64,000 bases of DNA from Closterium sp. Naga37s-1 (taxonomy: Eukaryota > Streptophyta > Zygnematophyceae > Desmidiales > Closteriaceae). Where the stretch lies: positions 3,698,001 through 3,762,000 of the forward strand of contig CANJKZ010000008.1 in assembly GCA_947471745.1 (NCBI GenBank). The letters run 5' to 3'. The translations under genes were made by a program, and so were the position numbers. The notes under the pieces were generated by a model. That model worked only from the letters and a program-made list of their open reading frames with translations, was not told where the DNA came from and ran no database searches. Shown one piece after another: positions 23,401 to 35,900 of the stretch (its first letter is position 1; each line of letters starts with the position of its first letter).

Positions 23401-26400
23401 GGGCCCAGGGATTAGTTCCTAGTGACCATGCTGGTGGGTTCTATGCGGTGCTGTGCGGTGCTGTGATGTGCTGTGCACATGCACACAGTGGGAAAATGGA
23501 CTGGGAACAGTCAAGTGTGTGTACCCATGCAGTTGGCTTGTGTGGGTGGCATCGCCCATCATCACTATCTCTCACTGCCAAGTAAAAGGGCCAGAATTGT
23601 TCAGAGTGACCACGCTGACTGGAGAGTGTGAGGGTGGGTGCGATCAGGAATCGATGGAATGTGCATGCGTTTGTGGGAGACTAGGAGGACGGGGGGGGGG
23701 GGGGGGGGGGGGGGGAGGGGCAAGGGAAAGGGGCCGTGCTCAGGTTTGGTCCGTCCTGGTTTGGTCTCAGGATGAACTCAGCACCCATTCACATCCTTCA
23801 ACTGCTCCCTGTTTCACCTAACACTTCCCTGCTCTCTGTCCTCCTCACAAACTAAAGTCTAGACCTCTCCTTGCTCTGTCCAGATTCAGCACCCACCACT
23901 CCTGAGGCCTGCTCTCCGCATCATCACCATCCCCTCACGAGTCTAACCACCCCCCTCTTTCCATCCCCGTTATTGTCTTTCCCCTTTCCAATCTGACATG
24001 CTCAGCTGCCGGGCACCCCCGATGCGTCCACGCCAGTAAAGGCCATCCCCACCAACAAGGACGGATCCGTGGACTGGTCCCAGGTGAATGACGTGGCACA
24101 GGTGAATGACGTGGGACAGGTGAATGACGTGGCACAGGTGAATGACGTGGCACAGGTGAATGACGTGGGACAGGTGAATGACGTGGCGCAGGTGAATGAC
24201 GTGGCACAGGTGAATGACGTGGCACAAGTGAATGACGTGGCACAGGTGAATGACGTAGCGCAGGCGAATGATGTGGCACATGTGGATGACCTGGCACAGA
24301 TAAATGACGTGGCACAGAAATGCGTGAGGTCATGCAGTCAGGGGACCTAGGTGAGTGTGCTGTGCAGGGTCATACATAATACATTGCTTCTGTGACTCTG
24401 TCGTGCATCTGTGTAGATTCAGTTAGAGGCAATGCAAACAATGTGAATAGAGTGTAGACAATTCATTCTCTACCTGACTGTGGTGTCCCTGCGTCTTGAT
24501 GTGTTTCTGCATCTTACTTTACTGTTCTGTACCGTGCATGTGTGGCGTGTTTCTGTCACAGGATTTCTTCAAGCGCCCGGCGTACCTCACAGTGTCAGGG
24601 CAGCTGAATGCGGAGATCTACGCGTGTGCTCTGCACGATGTGAGTGAGAACATGCTCCTTCGCATCCTCCTCCCTCCCTCCTTCATCCTCCTGCACAATT
24701 TTCTAGGCGCCCTAAAAATTTGTCGCATATCTCAGTGTCAGGGCAGCTGAATGCAGAGATGTACGCGTGTGCTCTGCACAATGTGGCATCCCTCAAAATG
24801 CTGTCCCTCGTTCCTCCACGTCTCTTCCTTCCACACCTCTCCCCTCCACGCCTCTCCCAACCATCCCCTTTCCTCAGGTGTACACGTTTGGCCCCACCTT
24901 CCGAGCAGAGAACTCCAACACCTCGCGCCACCTCGCCGAGTTCTGGGTAGGCCTTGCCTAGGTTTGGGTATGCCTCATTGAATCAAGTTTGCCTCACAAA
25001 TTTCCGAGACACCATTACGCTCCGAACAGCTTTCCTATTTGGCTGTGCTTGCTGTTTGCAGCAGTGGACTATCTGCCCATCCCTTAGGCCCCACTTCTCA
25101 AACCACCTCGCGTTGGCTTTTCCAACTTGCCTATCCCTTCTCGTTTTCACTCACCCCTCCCTCCTTACTCTCAACACTTTTCCGTCCCATCCTTCCCTCG
25201 CACCCACCCACCCACCCACCCCCCTTCCACCGCCTCGTCCTCGTCACCGTCAGATGATCGAGCCTGAGCTGGCATTTGCTGACCTGGCAGATGACATGGC
25301 ATGCGCCACGGCATACCTCAAGTACATTGTGAGCCCAGCATGCATGCATGCATGCACCCATGTGCATGTGCACATATGCGACATGCACCATGCACCCATG
25401 CACACATGCACCATGCACCCATGCACACATGCACCATGCACCCATGCACACATGCACCATGCACCCATGCAACCACCATGCACACATGCACATGGTGGTT
25501 GGACAAGCTTTCCAAGTCATAGAGCGGATGAAGAAGGACTAGACGGAGGTTATGCCCGCTATCCCTGCCGTGCCTGCCGACACCCAGAGATTACCTACTT
25601 TGCAATTGCTGTTAAGCTGCCTGTTCTGTCTGGCGTGCCATCTTACGTTTCAGCCCCCCTGCCCCACCCTCCTTAATCCTCTTGTTTCTCTTCTCCCACC
25701 CTCTTCTCCCTCTCGTCACATGTCTCCCTCGACTCTTCCCCCTCTCCACTCTCTCCACACGCTCCTCCCTCCACACTCCTCCATCTCCACCTCTCCCCTC
25801 CTCTCCTTTCTCCCTCCTCTTCCAGCTTCAGGAAGCCATGAGCGAGTGTGCGGAGGACTTCAGATTCTTTGACAAGTTTGTCGAGCCAGGGATCATCCAA
25901 CGGCTCACGGTGAGAGACGGCCGAGGAAGCAAAAGCCGAAACTAGTTTACACAATGTTCTGATTCTATAGTGAAGATTTGATCCATACTGGCTCTCTAAG
26001 AAACGTTCTAAGCTAGCGCGTAACCAGGCCCTTTTCCGCCATCAATCCATGGAGTTTGTCTCGTTGTCCTAAAACAGCACGAGTTGATGGAAATAAGGCC
26101 TCCGCAGCCCACCTGTCCGCTTTTGACAACTTTAGATTCTTTGACAAGTTTGACAACTTTAGTTTGTGGAGCCGGGGATCATCCAACGCCTCACGGTGAG
26201 AGACGGCCGAGGAAGCAGGATGCTTGCAGAATTTTTTTGTGACTCTTGCAGTTTTTTGTTTATAACACTTGCAGTATTTTTAGGCGTCAGCCTACTAAGC
26301 CTACTACTCTAGCTGTCAGTCTGAAAACGTGCTGCATGGGAAGGGTGCCTGACACTGCCACCCTTCCCACAACCTTTGCTCTCTTTCCACCGAGAAAGCA

Positions 26401-29121
26401 CCCGCAACCCTTGGCTGTTTAATCCTTGTTCTCTAGTAGAACTCCCTGTTACCTCTACCCTTGTTTGTGCTCTCTCGTTTGGGCTTAAAGAGTGAGTTTG
26501 ACCACGTAACATAACGTGCCTCTTCCTTCTCACTCCCCCCTCCCTACCCTTCCCATCCAGTCGGTGGTTGTGGAGAGTGAGTGATTTTTAGCATGTGCTG
26601 TGAGTGAATTCTACTCTAACTCAACTCAGAACGTACCTGCTTCCCTCCGTGTGCCCATTCCACAGTCGGTGGTGGAGAGCGAGCGAGTTTGAGCATGTAC
26701 CGTACACCGATGCCATCAGCATCTTGAAGAAGGCCAAGACCAAGCCGTCTCTAACATACATCTGTTTGCTTGTGATCTCTGTTCCCCATGTCACCATTGT
26801 TCAGTCAGTGGTGGAGAGTGAGTTTGAGCATGTGCCCTACACCGATGCCATCAGCATCTTGAAAAAGGCCAAGACCAAATTCGACTACCCGGTCAGTTGC
26901 TGTTGTTTCTATCCGCCTGCCACGGTCTGCGTGTGTAATCGATTCTGAGGTGTTGGGCTGATCTACTTGCTGGTGCACCATGTAACCGTGGTAAAAAAAA
27001 AAACGTATGGAAGTCTAAAAGAAAACAACTTACTGCCCACATGCTCACCTACTTGTATGCTTCTATGCTTACATGCGCATGCTCTCCTTCTCTCGTCCTG
27101 CATGCAGGTGGAGTGGGGGATTGACCTCCAGAGCGAGCACGAGAGGTACCTCACAGAGAAGGCCTTTAAGAACCGACCCATCATTGTCACCGACTACCCC
27201 AAGGTGAGAAGTCGATTTCTGAGTCGAATCGAGACATTCTTGAGTCGACTAAACTTCCACCCCAAGGTCAGTAGCCGACTTTTAGGACGTCTCAAAAGAG
27301 GTACGTCACAGAGAAAGCCTTCAAGAACCGACCCATCATTGTCACCGACTACCTCAAGGTGAGAAGTCGATTCTTGAGTCGTCTTGAAATGTTCTGGAGT
27401 CAACTATACAATCTATCTCCCTCCACTCCCCCTCCCCCTCCCTCGTTTCTCCTGCTTCCCTCACCCTCCCTCTCCCCGTTCTCTCCTCTCCTGTCACACC
27501 CTCGTTCACCTTTCGCCTCTCCTTTCAGCCGTCCTGGTTTCACCCCTCTCCGACGACCCCCTCCCGCTTCTTTTCTGCACACTCCTCCTCCCTCCCCCTT
27601 TTCCTGCATTCCACCACACCTCTTCCCCCCTCCCCCCCCCCCCCCCCCCCACCTTTCAGGACATCAAGGCGTTCTACATGCGGCTCAACGATGATGGCAA
27701 GACCGTAACTCGGTGATGCAAGCAATCAGCGGACCCCCCTGCCCTCTCTTCCTCATGGCTTACTGCTCTCCTTTCCCTCCCTCGCTTACCCCGCATCAGG
27801 ACATCAAGGCGTTTTACATGCGGCTCAACGACGATGGCAAGACCGTTGCAGCCATGGATGTGCTCGTTCCCCGGGTAGGGCCGTGCTGTGCCACTTTGGA
27901 GAAGTATCAAGAATCTTACATCAGTCTCGATGAATCTCAGAAGCGTGTGCCTGATATTAAAATGCACGCAAACCACCATGTGTTTCAGTCGACTGAGTTA
28001 AAACATGTGCTATTGCCGTTCTGAGGCTTGTGGTGAGAGTAGTAGGTGGTTCCTTTTCTCTCCATCAAGGGTCATCCATGTGATTCAGCTCATTCTCTCC
28101 TTTCCCCTTCTCTAGAGCACATGTGGAACATGGAGTTGGGAGAATCAATGTAAGACTCATGTGTTCTCTTGGCTGTCCTTCCCCATGAATGGCGGAGGAG
28201 CACAGGTGGGGGAGCTGATAGGCTACAGTCAGCTGTTTTTCAAAAGTATATTCACAGCTCATTTGTCTTCTTTGCTTTCCATCCGTCCCCATGAATCTCG
28301 TCGGAGCACAGGTGGGGGAGCTGATAGGCGGCAGTCAGAGGGAGGAGCGGCCGGAGGTGTTGGAGGGGCGCATGAGGGACGTGGGGCTCGACCCCCAGGC
28401 CTACTGGTGGTACCTCGACCTCCGCAGATACGGCTCAGGTGGGTTCAGTGCGGTTCATGTGGGTTCAAGTGCGCCCGAGCCAGCCAAGTCCCCTTCTTCC
28501 CCTTCTCCTCCACTTTACGCAACCCCTCATGCGAGGTTATGTCTGGGCTTTAAGAATCTGATCTTGTGCAGCTTGAAGCAATGGTTGAGTCGACCCCACC
28601 CCCTTTGGGGGCCAAAGCCTCACATCAACCAACGGCTGGAGCTGCTGGAGGGGCGGGGCGCATGAGAGACGTGGCGCTTTCCATCTTTGCCTCCCCTCTC
28701 GTTTTCCCTCAAACCCCCCTCTACGCCTCTCTCCCCCCTTCTTCCCCTTCTCCAAGCAGCCCTCCATGCGGGCTTTGCTCTGGGCTTTGCTCTGGGCTTT
28801 GCTCTGGGCTTTGCTCTGGGCTTTGCTCTGGGCTTTGAGCGTCTGGTGCGGTTTTGCATCGGCGGTTGATTCGGCACACATTCCCGTTCGCCTCTCCATT
28901 CATCCTTCTTGAATGTCACTCTCCCCCCTCCATCCCCCCTAATCCCTCTCCCCAACCCCCCCCCCCCCCCCCATGCACCTCCTCTTCTTCCCCTTCTCCT
29001 CACAGTCCCCCATGCGGGGTTCGGGCTGGGCTTTGAGCGGCTGGTGCAGTTTGCAACGGGCGTTGAGAATATTCGCGATGCCATCCCCTTCCCTCGCGTG
29101 CCTGGATCCGCTGACTTTTGA
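20497..29121 (+). CDS. Asparaginyl-tRNA synthetase, organellar type
   Basis: A class II enzyme that charges tRNA-Asn. Exons: 20497-21336, 21534-21605, 21884-21952, 22376-22486, 22846-22953, 23130-23267, 24006-24083, 24562-24639, 24878-24946, 25254-25328, 25826-25909, 26805-26891, 27108-27203, 27800-27874, 28312-28438, 29006-29121 (740 residues). An anticodon-binding OB domain ([18 protein letters not shown]) precedes the class II core, with motif 2 in [16 protein letters not shown] and motif 3 in [12 protein letters not shown]. Residues 1-260 are Arg/Ser/Ala-rich, and the whole resembles the plant mitochondrion/plastid dual-targeted enzyme. A second ATG at 20797 (MSASMNW) would give 640 residues and a more typical transit peptide; both starts are possible. 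Partial exon copies flank at least a dozen of the exons. Confidence 0.95.
21944..22110 (+). repeat. About 23-bp minisatellite built from the AsnRS exon 3 donor
   Basis: Six or seven imperfect copies of a unit of about 23 bp (core ccaggaggtaacaacagaag) follow the end of exon 3. Each recreates the exon-end/donor junction CAGGAG|GTAAC. In-frame reading meets a stop in the first copies. Confidence 0.88.
22247..22312 (+). repeat. 5'-end copy of AsnRS exon 4 acceptor region
   Basis: The pyrimidine tract and CACCAG acceptor seen before exon 4 (22330-22390) are repeated here about 110 bp upstream, followed by a short decayed exon start. Confidence 0.75.
22985..23090 (+). repeat. Decayed 3' copy of AsnRS exon 5
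   Basis: Sequence encoding [10 protein letters not shown] with the preceding KKR/LEY region in decayed form lies downstream of exon 5 (22846-22953). The donor is lost. Confidence 0.75.
23365..23625 (+). repeat. Two 3'-end copies of AsnRS exon 6
   Basis: Copies of the VWVASPIIT to VTTL part of exon 6 lie at about 23365-23432 and 23540-23612. Both are downstream of the intact exon (23130-23267) and carry substitutions and a stop. Confidence 0.85.
23691..23715. repeat. Poly-G tract
   Basis: Twenty-five consecutive G bases lie in AsnRS intron 6. Length may be unreliable in the assembly. Confidence 0.9.
24081..24314 (+). repeat. 18-bp minisatellite made of AsnRS exon 7 donor junctions
   Basis: Thirteen units of CAGGTGAATGACGTGGCA begin at the last codon of exon 7 (CAG, 24081-24083). 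At least nine keep CAG|GT. The unit is six codons long (QVNDVA) and in frame with exon 7, and it stays open until a stop at about 24350. Use of a later donor would therefore insert multiples of six residues without a frameshift. Confidence 0.93.
24730..24785 (+). repeat. 3'-end copy of AsnRS exon 8
   Basis: The segment encoding [16 protein letters not shown], with a GTGGC in place of the donor, follows the intact exon (24562-24639). Confidence 0.87.
25340..25500. repeat. atgcaccc/atgcacac minisatellite in AsnRS intron 10
   Basis: Roughly 23-bp compound units of atgcacc, atgcacccatgcacac type repeat over about 150 bp, starting just after the exon 10 donor (25329). Confidence 0.88.
26130..26215 (+). 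repeat. 3'-end copy of AsnRS exon 11
   Basis: The FRFFDKF ... EPGIIQRLT coding segment and its GTGAGAGACGG donor are repeated about 280 bp downstream of the intact exon. An inserted tgacaactttag breaks the frame. Confidence 0.87.
26560..26745 (+). repeat. Two 5'-end copies of AsnRS exon 12
   Basis: A short copy of the acceptor lies at about 26560-26585. A longer one at about 26664-26745 contains a 4-base insertion that shifts frame. Both are upstream of the intact exon (26805-26891). Confidence 0.87.
27288..27372 (+). repeat. 3'-end copy of AsnRS exon 13
   Basis: The segment encoding [17 protein letters not shown] plus a GTGAGAAGTCGATT donor region repeats the end of exon 13 (27108-27203) and its first intron bases. 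Confidence 0.9.
27632..27716 (+). repeat. 5'-end copy of AsnRS exon 14 with poly-C tract
   Basis: A poly-C run, a TTTCAG acceptor and sequence encoding [16 protein letters not shown], followed by TR and a stop, lie upstream of the intact exon 14 (27800-27874). Confidence 0.9.
28186..28226 (+). repeat. 5'-end copy of AsnRS exon 15
   Basis: The GCACAG acceptor and VGELIG coding start are repeated upstream of intact exon 15 (28312-28438). Confidence 0.8.
28740..28862 (+). repeat. 5'-end copy of AsnRS exon 16 with internal 12-bp expansion
   Basis: The acceptor and first part of exon 16 are copied upstream of the real exon (29006). Inside it the 12-bp piece gctctgggcttt is repeated about five times, encoding (GFAL)n before GFERLV. 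The expanded motif is class II motif 3. A further decayed copy lies at about 28490-28560. Confidence 0.88.
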
Positions 29122-29911
29122 TTTAGGAGTAGGAGCAAGCTGCTGGAAGGGCATTGTTTAGAGTGGGGATCTATCTACACTACAGCACCTGAAAGAGTGT
29201 ATACAGGTGGACCTTACAAGCTCCCTCTTGTGATCACTTTGTGCTTTTTTTTGTTGCACACCAAATATATTCGGTGAGGTCAGGCCACCGCCACCGTCCT
29301 AATGCAACTGGCTATGGATGCTACTGCGTTTAGCACTGCGCAAACGATTTACCGTAGCACCACTCCAGCACCACTCCAGGACAACCAGGAATGATTCGTA
29401 ATGCAGCTACCACCCATTTTACTCGCTGGACAAGCATGCCGATCACATAGCATGATACGGTAGCACAATAAAAACAAACCACTCATCCCCTCAAAAAGAG
29501 ATTGAGAGATAGCGCCCATAAAGAATGCTAGCAATCCGCACCAGCAAAACCTAAACAGCTAGTTGCAATGCAACAATGAAACTGGTACGTACATACATGC
29601 TGCTGAAGTGATAGGGTTTCAGATAATGGCTGGGAGCATCTCACAGGTACCGTACCGTATTTGAAACAGAGGTGTTCACTGTTCAGCCCATAACATCAAT
29701 CTCATTGGAGAAATCAGCCACAGCCATCTGTGAAACCTGGATGATACAGGAAATACAACTCACCATGATAAATACTACACATCACGATAAACTAAACACC
29801 GTCCATCAGCATAACAAGCATCAGCATAATAGATATCCAGATTCCACCACCAGCATAAGCACAGATTGTGGCAGCCTCACTCTGAGCCAATACTCATCAG
29901 ACAGGCATCAG
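29122..29911. other. Convergent intergenic region AsnRS / S41 peptidase
   Basis: The region holds the 3' UTRs of two convergent genes. I see no ORF with recognisable similarity, no RNA gene and no repeat array here. Confidence 0.7.
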
Positions 29912-32900
29912 TTAGGCTGCAGCGGAGGCAAAGAGCTTGGCCACCTCACTCCACATGGCCCAGGGCTTGTCAATGAGATCAACGGTGTAGTTGATGTGAT
30001 GCTGGCTGGGCAGAAACTCAAACTCGCACGGAATCTTTGAATCCACATACCCGTTGGTAAGTGCCATGGCAATCGTCCCCTTCACCTTGAGAGGCAGCGA
30101 CGCGAGATCTGGCACAATGGCAGAAAGCTGGCTGAGACTCTTGGCTGTGTCAGCGAAGTTCATCATGGTAAACCCAAGGCACGAGGAGCTCACATCGGGG
30201 GGCTGGTTGGGCAAACCACCCACGGTTACCATGGGCACTTTGTGGCGTTTCCCCAGGATGTGCGTGAGGATGGCGCAGGCGGAGAAGCAGTTTCCGTCCG
30301 ACAGGACCAGGAAGGGGCGGTCGCCAAACACCGGCTGCTTCTCCTTCCCGGCAAATGTGTCGTTCGTCTTAAACGGCGCCGAGTAGTTGCCAGCCGGGCT
30401 GGCCTGTGTGAAGCGGAGCTCGCGGAAGGGAGCGTAGCCGAACACGCTTGTGAGTTCCGTTCCGTTGAGGTCGGTGTAATCGCCAATGCAGTAGAGAGAT
30501 GTCTGATCGACAGCGAGCACGCCGATGGCATTCTCGGTGTACTCGGTGCCGACGACAAAATCCACAGGCATGGCAAAGTCCGAGTCGGGGACCTTGGCTG
30601 CCCCCATGAGAAGCCGGATGGCTGTGTATGATGCTACAGTGGAGCCGCCACCGTTGCCACGCACATCTATTATGATCTGCGAGGCGTTGGATCTGCGGGG
30701 AGGCATGGGGGCGAGCATGGGGGAGGCATGGGGGGGAGTGTGGGGGGATGGGGGGACACATGGGGAGAGGCATGGGTCAATGCATGGGGGGAGGCATGGG
30801 AGGACGCATGCGGGAACACATGAGGGGACGCATGGGGAGCACATGGGGAGCACATGGGGAGCACATGGGGAGCACATGGGGAGCACATGGGGAGCACATG
30901 GGGAGCACATGGGGAGCACATGGGAGCACATGGGGAGCACATGGGGAGCACATGGGGAGCACATGGGGAGCACATGGGGAGCACATGGGAGCACATGGGG
31001 AGCACATGGGGAGCACATGGGGAGCACATGGGAGCACATGGGGAGCACATGGGGAGCACATGGGGAGCACATGGGGAGCACATGGGGAGCACATGGGGAG
31101 CACATGGGGAGCACATGGGGAGCACATGGGGAGCACATGGGGAGCACATGGGGAGCACATGGGGAGCACATGGGGAGCACATGGGGAGCACATGGGGAGC
31201 ACATGGGGAGCACATGGGGAGCACATGGGGAGCACATGGGGAGCACATGGGGAGCACATGGGGAGCACATGGGGAGCACATGGGGAGCACATGGGGAGCA
31301 CATGGGGAGCACATGGGGAGCACATGGGGAGCACATGGGGAGCACATGGGGAGCACATGGGGAGCACATGGGGAGCACATGGGGAGCACATGGGGAGCAC
31401 ATGGGGAGCACATGGGGGAGCACATGGGGAGCACATGGGGAGCACATGGGGAGCACATGGGGAGCACATGGGGAGCACATGGGGAGCACATGGGGAGCAC
31501 ATGGGGAGCACATGGGGAGCACATGGGGAGCACATGGGGAGCACATGGGGAGCACATGGGGAGCACATGGGGAGCACATGGGGAGCACATGGGGAGCACA
31601 TGGGGAGCACATGGGGAGCACATGGGGAGCACATGGGGAGCACATGGGGAGCACATGGGAGCACATGGGGAGCACATGGGGAGCACATGGGGAGCACATG
31701 GGGAGCACATGGGGAGCACATGGGGAGCACATGGGAGCACATGGGGAGCACATGGGGAGCACATGGGGAGCACATGGGAAGCACATGGGGAGCACATGGG
31801 GAGCACATGGGGAGCACATGGGGAGCACATGGGGAGCACATGGGGAGCACATGGGGAGCACATGGGGAGCACATGGGGAGCACATGGGGAGCACATGGGG
31901 AGCACATGGGGAGCACATGGGAGCACATGGGGAGCACATGGGGAGCACATGGGGAGCACATGGGGAGCACATGGGGAGCACATGGGGAGCACATGGGGAG
32001 CACATGGGGAGCACATGGGGAGCACATGGGGAGCACATGGGGAGCACATGGGGAGCACATGGGGAGCACATGGGGAGCACATGGGGAGCACATGGGGAGC
32101 ACATGGGGAGCACATGGGGAGCACATGGGGAGCACATGGGGAGCACATGGGGAGCACATGGGGAGCACATGGGGAGCACATGGGGAGCACATGGGGAGCA
32201 CATGGGGAGCACATGGGGAGCACATGGGGAGCACATGGGGAGCACATGGGGAGCACATGGGGAGCACATGGGGAGCACATGGGGAGCACATGGGGAGCAC
32301 ATGGGGAGCACATGGGGAGCACATGGGGAGCACATGGGGAGCACATGGGGAGCACATGGGGAGCACATGGGGAGCACATGGGGAGCACATGGGGAGCACA
32401 TGGGGAGCACATGGGGAGCACATGGGGAGCACATGGGGAGCACATGGGGAGCACATGGGGAGCACATGGGGAGCACATGGGGAGCACATGGGGAGCACAT
32501 GGGGAGCACATGGGGAGCACATGGGGAGCACATGGGGAGCACATGGGGAGCACATGGGGAGCACATGGGGAGCACATGGGGAGCACATGGGGAGCACATG
32601 GGGAGCACATGGGGAGCACATGGGGAGCACATGGGGAGCACATGGGGAGCACATGGGGAGCACATGGGGAGCACATGGGGAGCACATGGGGAGCACATGG
32701 GGAGCACATGGGGAGCACATGGGGAGCACATGGGGAGCACATGGGGAGCACATGGGGAGCACATGGGGAGCACATGGGGAGCACATGGGGAGCACATGGG
32801 GAGCACATGGGGAGCACATGGGGAGCACATGGGGAGCACATGGGGAGCACATGGGGAGCACATGGGGAGCACATGGGGAGCACATGGGGAGCACATGGGG

Positions 32901-35900
32901 AGCACATGGGGAGCACATGGGGAGCACATGGGGAGCACATGGGGAGCACATGGGGAGCACATGGGGAGCACATGGGGAGCACATGGGGAGCACATGGGGA
33001 GCACATGGGGAGCACATGGGGAGCACATGGGGAGCACATGGGGAGCACATGGGGAGCACATGGGGAGCACATGGGGAGCACATGGGGAGCACATGGGGAG
33101 CACATGGGGAACACATGGGGAGCACATGGGGAGCACATGTGGGGGCAAGGGAGGAGACATGGAAAGGAACATGGGGCAATGAGCAAGACGGGGAAACGAG
33201 GGCGGGCAAGTGCTAAGGTTTAGAGGAGTGACATGTCAGGTGCATAGAATGAGACAAGGAGTGGGAAGAGGTGCGGGGGAGGGTTGGAGGGGGCAGAAAT
33301 GGGGGGAGAGGGAGGAGTAGTACTGACGCTGCTGCGGTTTGAAGAGCCTTGGTGATCTCCTGGTCCATGACGTCATGCTTGATGTCGTCACTGAACGTGT
33401 GAATCCATATCACGGCCGTGCTGCCGCCCATCAGATACACCTGCTCGCACGCACACACACACACACGCGCGCGCGCGCACACGCACACACACGCACAGCA
33501 CGCACAGCACGCACACGCAAGCACAGCACGCACACGCACGCACACGCGCGTGCGGGCACACACACACACACGAAAACGAGTTGGACGCACATGATTGGTC
33601 TACGTAAGTGCAGCAGGCACCTCAAAAAAGATCAGATCATAGCATATCAGGTGGCAGTCAGTTACTGTTGCACACCAGCTGGCACACGCAAGTCACTTGA
33701 TGCTGGGCCACAGACGCCAAGGCCCTGACGTCATCACAAGCCAAGCACCCGCCACGCAAAAGCCTATAACAACCTCCAGCATTCACCCAAACGACTGAAG
33801 CCATCTCTCTCACCAGGAAAAGGTCATCCTTCGGTGATATCCTCGTTACAACCGGCCCCCGTTCTGCTCCAGAAGAGCCGTTTGCTGCAGCAGAAAGCGA
33901 CGCAATCTCGACATTCAGGTTGTCGCTGCCGTTGCTGGTATCGTCATAGTAGACTGGAGCGGGATGGCGTTCGAGCATCTTGTATATCACTGGGGTGTCT
34001 GCATGTCCGCGCGTGCTTGCGCGCGCACTGGTGTTGTCAGTGGCAGCAGCTGATGGCTCCACAGCACAGTACGTCGCCCAGTATTCCGTGGCATTCGTGA
34101 AGGCATTCAGACTTCCTGTCCCGATCCATGGCACCTGAACGTCCTCCGTCGAAGCACTATTTCTGAGAGGTGCAAAGAGAGCAGCACAGAGAGGATTACT
34201 CTGGCAGCCGCGGAAGAGAAGGCGTGAAACATGTTCAAAACTGTACGTGAAGAAATGCATGAGAGCGGTGAATGCAGCAAGCAAAAGGCAGTGAAACGAC
34301 ACACGTAGCGACAGGGAGAGCCAATAAGAATCGACTGTCTGTCACTCACTTGGTTGCGAACGACACCAGTAAGGTGTCATTTTCGGGAGCATAGGCTCGC
34401 CGGGCGAAGTCGCCTGGCACCTGGACGATGTCTGTCCCCTGCGACGATCCTTGCGCAATATTGCTCGCGAAAGATTTCGTGAATCTCGCAGCGCGATTGC
34501 GAAACGTGCCCCCTTCCTTGTCTGCCCAATTCAGGATGAAATCTTCCGCCTTATCCCCGTTAATAGCCACCACCTGGGACGTCGCATGAAACGTGGAACA
34601 TAGATTTGTAGAAAAGGTGTGTAATGCATGCAAGCAGGACGCTGCTAAATGAACCAGGTGCTTGAATGACATTAACGAACCAGGTGACTCAATCAGTTTA
34701 TTGCACACATACCTGTCGGCCCTCGTAAAGACTGAAGTCAAAATTGTGCAGAACCTTCGCAACATGATCCAACCCGTTGGGAGTGACATCTGATGGCAAG
34801 AGGGATCATCAAAAGAGGGAAGCGCTAAGCTTTTATCGTGGTGTGCTCTTTAGGATTGCTCTGCTTTGCAGCAGAATGCTGGGGAGTACCATTAAACAAC
34901 CCTAACCTTAGAGAGTAACACTCACTTAGTGCAGAGCAACCCATAGTACTGTAACACTCACATCGGCGTGGCGCAACGCGAATGATCTGCTGCCCATTTT
35001 CGACAACAGCCATGAGCGGCAACGGCAAGTCGTAACTGCTCCCTCCGAAGCAATCCGGAGAAAACGCGCTGTGCCCGTCGTTGAGCGCCCAGGTCGCCCG
35101 GTATGCCGCCATGTGCGCGTCAACCAGCCGAGGGTACTTTCCCGCTTTCGCGTCCGCGACGATTTTCCGCAGCTCCGCGACAATATCGATGCTGCTCGGC
35201 AGGTTGGTCTGGTCCGGCGAGTCCACGGCGATGTACTTGTACACGTAGTGATTGTCAAACGCGTTCGCGATCGACAGCAGGTCCTCCACGTCGCAGTCCT
35301 TCCTGCCAGTGGGAGATCGACCGTGGCAATCGTAGAACCGCAAATCAGGCCAACATAAACGATACCAGAAAGCGTGGAGTTCGGTTTCAGTGGCGCATGA
35401 AAATAGCGGATTAGGAAAAAATCAGCAAAACTTTTCACAGTACATGAACAGTAGCGGTACAGTACCTGAACAGGAACGTGGAGAGGCACGCGCGGAAGAG
35501 AGAAGGAGCCGCGAATCCTTGCCCTCCAGTCTTGCCCGCCAATTTCCCCGCACTGCGCGTCAGCTCCGCCGCCAGCGTAGCACACGGGTCGGGCGCGGCT
35601 CCGGACACGATGAAACGGCCCACAGGGGCGTCGTGGCACGATACCGCAGGAGCCGGCGCCGGCGCCGCCGGGGCTGGCGCCGGAACTGCTGAAACTGGCT
35701 GGCCGGCAGCCACCGCTGCCGTTCCGTCGGACTCCGCAGCAGTGAGAGTGGCAGGCTTCGCGGGGACGGGGAAGAGGCCGTCGTTCCAGAACCAGTGGCG
35801 GGCGGACGCGGAGGGCGCCTGGAGCAGCAATGCGAGGACGAGCACGGGGAGAAGCCGCCCCGCGGCGAACGCACCGCCGCGCGCTTGAGTGACGGCCCGT

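Noticed and set aside
29912-33223. Giant repeat proteins (six overlapping ORFs of 789-1086 codons)
   Set aside because: They are artefacts of a stop-free 11-bp intronic repeat; splice sites and phases place the array between S41 exons 6 and 7.
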